Of a DNA stretch of 6,652 nt, positions 1-6,000 are shown piece by piece. The stretch's first letter is position 1; every line of letters starts with the position of its first letter. Location: assembly GCA_006227965.1 (NCBI GenBank), contig SBFL01000278.1, positions 1 to 6,652 of the forward strand, given 5' to 3'. Both the position numbers and the translations under genes were made by a program. This DNA is from Bacteroidota bacterium (GTDB lineage Bacteria; Bacteroidota; Bacteroidia; Flavobacteriales; Flavobacteriaceae). Below the pieces are notes generated by a model. It did no database searches and was not told where the DNA came from. It was given only the letters and a program-made list of their open reading frames with translations.

Positions 1-1051
1 TTTTTTCGCCGGGCTTTACCCGGAGGATATCCCCGGGCTGAATCCGGTCAATGGATACTACCTCCTCACGACCCTCCTTTACCCGAATGGCCGTGTTCGG
101 GGCTAACCTGAGCAATTCCCTGACTGCTGAACTTGTCTTGCTATGGGCCCGTGCTTCCAAAACCTGCCCCAGGAGTACCAGGGTCAGGATTACGGTTGCA
201 GCTTCAAAATACACGTGCACGGTTCCCGTTTCCGTTTTAAACTGGGTTGGGAAGAATTCCGGGAAGAGCAGGCCGAAAACACTAAAAAGCCAGGCAACAC
301 CCGAGCCAATACCGATAAGGGTGAACATGTTCAGGTTCCAGGTCCGAATACTTCGGTAGGCCCTGCGGAAAAACATCCAGGTAGCGTAGAATACCACCGG
401 CAGGGATAGGGCGAACTGAATCCAGTTCCAGTATTTCAGCTCCAGGATGTCACGAAGGGGATTGCTCCGGAGCATATCGCTCATTGCTATCCCAAAAACA
501 GGAAGGGTAAAGGCCAGGGCGACCCAGAATTTCCGGAGCAACACCCGGTAGGTTTTGTCCTCTGCCGAAAGCCGGGGTTCCTTTTCCACCAGGTCCATCC
601 CGCAAATGGGGCAGCTGCCGGGGTGGTCCTGAACAATTTCGGGATGCATGGGACAGGTCCACGATCCTGAGGAAGTACTGGAATTACGTTGCTCCTCGAC
701 AAGGTCCATTCCGCATACGGGGCAATCCCCCGGTTGCGGATACGTCTTCTCGCCTTCGCAGTGCATCGGGCAATAGAAAGTGCCGGTTCCCTGCCCTTCC
801 GGATCCGGGGTCTCGCTGTGCACCACCTCAGGGGCCTTCCCGGGCAAATGGATACTATAGTGACCCCCTATTGCTTTCAGCGCCTCCTGAAACCTTGCCA
901 ATGGAACGTGCTTTTCCATTTCAATGACCGCCTCGGCACGTTCCAGATCAACGCTGACCCGTGATACACCTTCCACCCCGGAAAGGGCGGTCTCGACCTG
1001 GGACCGACATCCCAGGCATGTCATGCCGTGTATGTGATAGGTGTGCTTCAT
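1..1051 (-). CDS. copA: Copper-translocating P1B-type ATPase (CopA-like), N-terminal part, cut by left window edge
   Basis: This is the N-terminal 350 codons of an inner-membrane ATPase that, by family, pumps Cu(I)/Ag(I) from cytoplasm to periplasm. An HMA domain occupies residues 1-70, with GMTCLGC at 9-15 (metal ligands Cys12 and Cys15). Two tandem heavy-metal-binding domains follow at 94-118 and 133-155, both of the CPMH...CPxCGMDLV pattern. Hydrophobic segments lie near 175-191, 209-228, 241-262 and 281-298, and YFEAATVILTLVLLGQVLEA (281-300) is typical of the helix before the actuator domain. The TGE, CPC and DKTGT motifs would lie beyond the left edge, so catalytic competence and Cu specificity cannot be confirmed. 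The ATG at 1051 is chosen because the HMA domain begins right after it. No Shine-Dalgarno is visible; the leader is A-rich (AATAACAACA), usual in Bacteroidota. It follows the DUF3347 gene by 127 bases on the same strand and may share its transcript. A Zn/Cd pump is unlikely given the HMA and HMBD architecture. Confidence 0.93.
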   Translation of the reverse strand, partial: MKHTYHIHGMTCLGCRSQVETALSGVEGVSRVSVDLERAEAVIEMEKHVPLARFQEALKAIGGHYSIHLPGKAPEVVHSETPDPEGQGTGTFYCPMHCEGEKTYPQPGDCPVCGMDLVEEQRNSSTSSGSWTCPMHPEIVQDHPGSCPICGMDLVEKEPRLSAEDKTYRVLLRKFWVALAFTLPVFGIAMSDMLRSNPLRDILELKYWNWIQFALSLPVVFYATWMFFRRAYRSIRTWNLNMFTLIGIGSGVAWLFSVFGLLFPEFFPTQFKTETGTVHVYFEAATVILTLVLLGQVLEARAHSKTSSAVRELLRLAPNTAIRVKEGREEVVSIDRIQPGDILRVKPGEK

Positions 1052-1178
1052 TGTTGTTATTCTAAAACCCGTTTACTCGGAAGGGGTCCCGTGGATGGCT
1101 TCCTGCCCTTAAAAACCACCCTGCCATATTGCAGGTCCAAATGAACAAAGAACCTTTCAGAACCCCATGGAATTTTCC
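1052..1178 (-). other. Intergenic gap between DUF3347 lipoprotein gene and copA
   Basis: This 127-base gap holds no open reading frame I can support. I could not find a convincing Bacteroidota promoter (TTTG with TAnnTTTG about 19-21 bases downstream) ahead of copA. The only structure is a short inverted repeat, CCTGC at 1120-1124 and GCAGG at 1131-1135. Read on the minus strand, it is followed four bases later by a run of five T. That could be a weak terminator or attenuator, or chance. Whether copA is co-transcribed with the upstream genes is therefore open. Confidence 0.5.
1111..1135 (-). terminator. Possible weak hairpin plus T-run upstream of copA
   Basis: On the minus strand, CCTGC, a six-base loop and GCAGG form a five-base-pair stem, then GTGG and TTTTT. 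The stem is short and the T-run is separated from it by four bases, so an intrinsic terminator is doubtful. It might partly uncouple the DUF3347 gene from copA. Confidence 0.2.
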
Positions 1179-1748
1179 CTAAAGCGCCCCAAAGGTTTTT
1201 TCCACCTTTCCGCAACGCAACATGGCATCCCCAAAGTAGGGGTTCAGGATCTCCTCAGAATCCGAGAACCAGAAAGCCCCGGTATTCTCAAATGCCATGG
1301 GGCAATATTGCTGGTAGATTTCCCCTGAATTCAGGTGTGACTCCAGGTGAGGTACCATTGCCTTGCTCAGCATAAAGAAAATGGCGCGCTGTTCCCCCAG
1401 ATTATCACTCGCAGCCAGTGCAGCTATGGATTTGGATACTTCAGGCATCCCTTCCAGGCCAATTTCGCCCATTCCACGCGCAATTTCCTGAGCCCTGGCC
1501 GGGTCAGAAGCAACAAGCGACTCCTTTAGTGAAAAGTACTGGTTGAAAAACGCGTTGAGTTCTTCTTTGTCAAAGCCAATTCCGGCTGCTTCGGGTTCAC
1601 CGGCGGCCTTGGCTTCGGTTTCCGTGGAAGCCTGCTCCGCTGCGGGGGCTTCTTTCTTCTTGTCCCCGCAGGAGGCCAGCAATGCCGCGCTGGTTAAAGC
1701 CAGCAACAGGGTTTTCAGAACTTTGGATTTCATAAATGCTCGTTTCAT
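1179..1748 (-). CDS. DUF3347-domain lipoprotein, probable envelope copper-binding protein
   Basis: This is a 189-residue lipoprotein. The signal peptide ends in a lipobox, LASC at 24-27, so Cys27 should be acylated. Residues about 30-56 form a charged, Ala/Glu-rich linker. Residues about 58-189 match my recollection of DUF3347: a helical part, then QYCPMA (147-152), FWFS (159-162), NPYFG (169-173), Met176 and CG (179-180). Cys149, Met151, Met176 and Cys179 are plausible soft-metal ligands; that is inference, since the family has no established biochemical role known to me. In Bacteroidota this domain recurs beside, or fused to, metal-efflux adaptors, which fits the neighbours here: RND pump and TolC upstream, copA downstream. 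The start is uncertain: ATG at 1748 is given, but the in-frame ATG at 1733 (residue 6, giving MKSKVLK) makes an equally good signal peptide. No Shine-Dalgarno is seen. KKK after the lipidated Cys gives no acidic surface-export signal, so a periplasm-facing location is more likely. Confidence 0.88.
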   Translation of the reverse strand: MKRAFMKSKVLKTLLLALTSAALLASCGDKKKEAPAAEQASTETEAKAAGEPEAAGIGFDKEELNAFFNQYFSLKESLVASDPARAQEIARGMGEIGLEGMPEVSKSIAALAASDNLGEQRAIFFMLSKAMVPHLESHLNSGEIYQQYCPMAFENTGAFWFSDSEEILNPYFGDAMLRCGKVEKTFGAL

Positions 1749-1773
1749 AGGTATTTGAATTTAAGTGATTTGA

Positions 1774-1781
1774 CAATTATA
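1774..1781 (-). promoter_or_regulatory. Candidate -7 promoter element upstream of the DUF3347 gene
   Basis: On the minus strand TATAATTG matches the Bacteroidota -7 consensus TAnnTTTG at all but one defined position and lies 25 bases before the ATG at 1748. No good TTTG element sits 19-21 bases upstream; that interval is taken up by the dyad at 1791-1808. The call is weak and would imply separate expression of the lipoprotein gene. Confidence 0.3.
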
Positions 1782-1790
1782 TAGGCCGGT

Positions 1791-1808
1791 GTTCCCGTAT
1801 TTGGGAAC
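1791..1808. repeat. Perfect-arm dyad GTTCCC-N6-GGGAAC between the TolC and DUF3347 genes
   Basis: Six-base arms, GTTCCC at 1791-1796 and GGGAAC at 1803-1808, flank a six-base spacer. It lies 13 bases past the TolC-family stop codon and just upstream of the promoter-like TATAATTG. It could be a regulator's operator covering the -33 region, or an RNA hairpin at the end of the pump-channel message. On the plus strand it is followed six bases later by seven T (1814-1820), as in a terminator, but no plus-strand gene runs into it. Read on the minus strand, no T-run follows, so a standard terminator for the TolC gene is not supported. Confidence 0.45.
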
Positions 1809-1821
1809 CTGCCATTTTTTT

Positions 1822-3033
1822 CTATTCAGTGATGTATTTAATAAGGGCCGTTTGTTCATAATACATGCGGGTAGCTTCGACCTTGTCGACCAGAAACTTC
1901 AACTGAAGTTCCTGTATTTCCAGCACGTCGCTGAAATCGATGGTTCCCGTCTCGTAATTCCTCAGCAGGATCTGCTCCGCATCCCTTGCCTGTTTCAGGT
2001 TGTTATCCTGGGTACGGTACCTGATCCGGGCATTATTCCGGCCGGCCTTTGCCCTTGCCAGGGCCGTTTCAAGCACATTAAGACGTTCCTGTTTCAGGGT
2101 TTCGAGTTCCCGCTGGCGGAGTTCGTTTTGTTTGGTGCGCGAATCATACCTGTTGTTGAAAATGGGGATGTTCAGGGATACCATTGGCATTAGGATATCC
2201 TTTCCGTTGTCGCTGAAATCCAGGCCGGGCCTTTCAGCCACGGGGATGTAGTCCAGTCCAAAGCCCAGGGTGGGAGCTCCCTCTTTCTGGTTGAGTATTT
2301 CAGCTCGCGTAACCGATTCATACAATTTATCATACCGGAGCAACTCCGGATTCAACTGCAGGCTGTCACCTGTATCGGGATCCGATTCCGGGACGGTCAC
2401 CCCACTAAGAACAACAACCTCCCTAGCGGCTTCCCGGTTGAGCAATCCGTTGAAAGCCGCCTGTGCCGCCAGGAATTCCTGCTGCAGGATTTCACGCTGC
2501 TGCTGCAATTCGTTCTGCCGGATCTGCAGCCGAAGTACATCAACCGCACTTGCCTGGTTTACCTCCACCGAAGTCAGTGCCAGCTGCTCATAGGTCTGCA
2601 GCAGGGCAATGTTCTCCTCCAGGACTTCCTGTTTAGCCCTCAGTGCATACAGGCCGTAATACGTCTGGGTGACCTGCAGGGCCAGCTTCCTCCCTGCAAT
2701 CACATATTCCATATATTCGCTTTCCGCCAGGGCCGTGGCGTACTCCTGTCGGCTGGAGAGGGTACCGAACCATGGAAGCATCTGCCTGACCGAAAACCGC
2801 GCTTTCTGCGCACCCGTGCGTGTCTCCGGTTCGCTGACAAATACTCCTGCACTTATTTCTGTTGAAGGAATGCGGTCTGCCTCCCTCGTTTTTTCCTCTG
2901 CTATCTGATAGCGAAGTTCAAAGGCCTGTAGTTCCGGATTGTTCTCCCGGGCCTCCCGAATATAGGCAGGCAAATCCTGAGCGTGAAGCACGCCGGATAC
3001 TAACAAACAACAAATCAATCCCACTGATTTCAT
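1822..3033 (-). CDS. TolC-family outer-membrane efflux protein (CusC-like)
   Basis: This 403-residue protein should form the trimeric outer-membrane and periplasmic tunnel of a metal RND efflux complex. A signal peptide covers residues 1-18, with likely cleavage after LHA before Gln19. Cys8 and Cys9 lie inside the hydrophobic core and are not a lipobox, so unlike E. coli CusC it is probably not acylated. Two outer-membrane-efflux repeats are visible: helices about 20-50 and 93-205 around a strand segment with the QMLPWFG motif (84-90), then about 225-262 and 298-403 around the strand LNIPIF (287-292). Long Gln/Glu/Leu-rich stretches (135-195, 298-355) are coiled-coil-like, and GTIDFSDVLEIQ (363-374) is the usual second-repeat signature. 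The length is normal for the family. The ATG at 3033 overlaps the pump stop codon as ATGA, implying translational coupling and one operon. The direct partner is the upstream RND permease; no adaptor gene follows. Confidence 0.94.
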   Translation of the reverse strand: MKSVGLICCLLVSGVLHAQDLPAYIREARENNPELQAFELRYQIAEEKTREADRIPSTEISAGVFVSEPETRTGAQKARFSVRQMLPWFGTLSSRQEYATALAESEYMEYVIAGRKLALQVTQTYYGLYALRAKQEVLEENIALLQTYEQLALTSVEVNQASAVDVLRLQIRQNELQQQREILQQEFLAAQAAFNGLLNREAAREVVVLSGVTVPESDPDTGDSLQLNPELLRYDKLYESVTRAEILNQKEGAPTLGFGLDYIPVAERPGLDFSDNGKDILMPMVSLNIPIFNNRYDSRTKQNELRQRELETLKQERLNVLETALARAKAGRNNARIRYRTQDNNLKQARDAEQILLRNYETGTIDFSDVLEIQELQLKFLVDKVEATRMYYEQTALIKYITE

Positions 3034-6000
3034 TTCGCATTGACTTTAAGTTCTATTTCCTTTTTCCAACCGAAGAGGACCGGTACCACAAAAAGGGTCA
3101 TCAGGGCGATCAGCATACCCCCGAAACTCGGGATGGCCATGGGAATCATGATGTCACTTCCCCGACCTGTGGAGGTGAGTATCGGCAACAGTGCAAGGAG
3201 GGTGGTTGCAGTGGTCATCAGGCAGGGCCGTATCCGCTTTTCCCCCGCTTCAACCACCGAATCCCGGACTCCCTGCAGTGTGTCCGGCCGGTTCTTTGAA
3301 AAGGTCTGGGTTAGGTAGGTGGCCATAACAACCCCGTCATCGGTGGCGATGCCAAACAGGGCGATAAACCCGACCCATACCGCCACACTGAGGTTAATGG
3401 TGTGCATCTGGAATAAGTCCCGCAGGTTTTCCCCGAATACGCTGAAATTCAAAAACCAGTCCTGTCCATAGAGCCAGATCATCAGAAAGCCCCCGGCAAA
3501 AGCCACTGCAATGCCTGAGAAAACCATCAGGGAGGTGGCGGTACTGCGGAACTGGAAATACAGGATCAGAAAAATGATCAGCAGGGATAATGGCACCACC
3601 ACGGACAATGTCTTTGCCGCCCGCAACTGGTTTTCATAGGTCCCGGTAAAGGCATAGCTGACCCCCTTGGGCACCACCAGCGCCCCGCTGGCCTGCTTTT
3701 GTTTGAGCAGCTGCTGAGCATTTTCAACAACGTTTACCTCTGGAAAGCCGTCCAGTTTATCAAAGAGGACATACCCTACCAAAAAGGTATCCTCACTCTT
3801 GATCACCTGAGGCCCCCGTTCGTAACGGACATCCACCAGTTCGCCCAGGGGGACGGGGACGCCTTTTTCCACGGGCACATAGATATTCTTCAAATCCTCA
3901 GGACTGTCCCTTAGCTCCCGGGGGTACCGCACCCTGACGGAATACCTTTCACGGCCTTCGACGGTTTGGGTATTGGGAGCCCCTCCCACAGCCACTGAAA
4001 GGATTTCCTGAACCTGTTCAATGGTAATTCCGTAGCGGGCCAGCCGCTGTCTGTCTATATCGATCAGCAAATAGGGCTTGCCCACAATTCGGTCTGCGAA
4101 AACGGCCTGTCCCTTTACGCCTTCAACCTGTTTCAGGAGGGTTTCCAGCTCCATGGCAAAAGCTTCTATATCCTTCAGGTTCTGACCTTTCACCTTGATT
4201 CCCATGGGAGCCCGCATACCGGTCTGCAGCATCACCAGGCGTGTTTCTATGGGCTGTAGTTTTGGGGCCGACGTTATACCGGGAAGGCGGGTAACCCGTA
4301 CGATCTCATCCCAGATGTCATTCGGGGAGCCGATTTCAGGGCGCCAGTTCCGGTAATATTCCCCATCTGCATCCGGAATCAGCAGGCGCCGGTCAATGCG
4401 GAAAGGGTCCAAAAGGTCCTCCGTATTGTAGTCTGCCGTACTATTTGGGTAGTTCGGGTTGGCCACCAGTTTCCCGTTGCCCAATTCAAACAAGCCGTCC
4501 GTATTTACCCGATAGCGTTGAGGCCTGCCCGCTTCATCCCGCTGGTATTCCTCCCGATACTGGATTAGGTTTTCATACATGGAAAGGGGGGCGGGATCAA
4601 GGGCCGATTCAACCCGGCCCGCCTTGCCGACAACGGTTTCAACTTCCGGGATCCCCGAGACGGCCATGTCCAGTTGCTGCAATACCCTTTTATTTTCGGC
4701 CACTCCGGAATGGGGAAGGGAGGTGGGCATCAGCAGGAAGGACCCCTCGTTCAGGGACGGCATGAATTCTTGCCCCGTATTGCGCATTATCAGGATACCA
4801 AGCAAGACCAGGGATACCGGTAAACTCAGGAACAACACCTTATTTTTGAGGGCCCAGCGCAGTATACGGGTATAATAATTGCGGAAGATCAAGAAAACCC
4901 CCAACAACCCGAAACAGATCAGGGCAACGAATACAAAGTTGATGGCAATACCCCGGTCAAACCCAAGGGGTCTCCAGTAAGCGGCCAGCATCCCGACTAT
5001 GATCAGGGCGGAAAGCCCAATGGCATTATGGTTCTGCCGGGCAGCAAGTTTTGTCAGGATTCCCGCGGGCAGTCGGGATTCCCGATGAAGGACCCCTATA
5101 AGGCCAAGGGCCCCGAAGCCCAGCAGGGCCAGCCCCAGCCAGTAGCCAAACCCAACCGTCAGTATTCCCGCAGCGATCAGTACCCCACTGGCAACATAGT
5201 GTCCAATGTTTTTCAGCTCCCTTTTACGAAATAGAAAAGCTGCAAAAGGAGGGATCAGGAAAAGGGCTATGACGATGGAGGCGGCCAGGGCCATTGTTTT
5301 GGTGAACGCCAGGGGCCGGAAGAGTTTCCCTTCCGCCCCGATCATTGTGAATACCGGGATGAAGCTGATAATGGTGGTAAGCACGGCCGTCAGTATCGCC
5401 CCGGACACTTCTTCCGTGGCATTATAAACCACCGTGTTCACCGGCAACTGTTGTGTTTCCTCCCGGTTCTTGTTATCCTCCAGGTGCCGTATGATATTTT
5501 CGGATAGGATGACCCCTACATCCACCATGGTCCCTATCGCAATGGCGATTCCGGACAGGGCTACAATGTTGGCATCCACCCCGAAAAGCTTCATGGAAAT
5601 AAAAACCATCAGCACCGCGACGGGAAGCAGTCCCGAGATCAAAATTGAAGCGCGAATGTTGAAGACCATGACCACAATGACCAGGATGGTGATCAGGATT
5701 TCCAGGCTGAGGGCTTCCTCAAGGGTACCCAGGGTCTCCTGGATCAGTTCGGTCCGGTCATAGAAGGGAACGATGGTCAGCTGGGAGGTCCGGCCATCCT
5801 CCAGTACCCGGGAAGGCAATCCGGAGGCTATTTCAGCCATCCGTTCTTTGACATTTTCAATGACTTCAAGCGGATTGGCACCATAGCGGGCCACCACGAC
5901 CCCACCGACTACTTCGGCCCCTTCCTTGTCCAGGATGCCACGACGGGGAGCAGGGCCCAGATGGACCCTGGCAATATCCTTGACCCGGATGGCGGTAAAG

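Noticed and set aside
689..964. Plus-strand open frame opposite copA
   Set aside because: It is antisense to a well-supported CopA N-terminus with HMA and HMBD motifs; its product has no recognisable domain and the frame is likely a GC-driven shadow.
1347..1758. Plus-strand open frames opposite the DUF3347 gene
   Set aside because: They are short, overlap a convincing lipoprotein gene throughout, and show no domain or signal features.
1791..1820. Hairpin plus T7 as a rho-independent terminator on the plus strand
   Set aside because: No plus-strand gene runs into it, and on the minus strand the T-run is on the wrong side of the hairpin to terminate the TolC-family transcript.
1789..2908. Several plus-strand open frames opposite the TolC-family gene
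   Set aside because: They are shadows of a full-length TolC-family gene; none has a recognisable motif or start context.
2862..3318. Plus-strand open frames across the TolC/pump junction
   Set aside because: They are antisense to conserved C-terminal RND helices and the TolC signal peptide, with low-complexity, unrecognisable products.
5057..5085. Short repeats and palindromes (GGATTCCCG twice, TCGGGATTCCCGA, CCCGCGGG) inside the pump gene
   Set aside because: They lie in coding sequence in a GC-rich stretch, are short, and are not repeated elsewhere that I can see, so chance is the simplest account.
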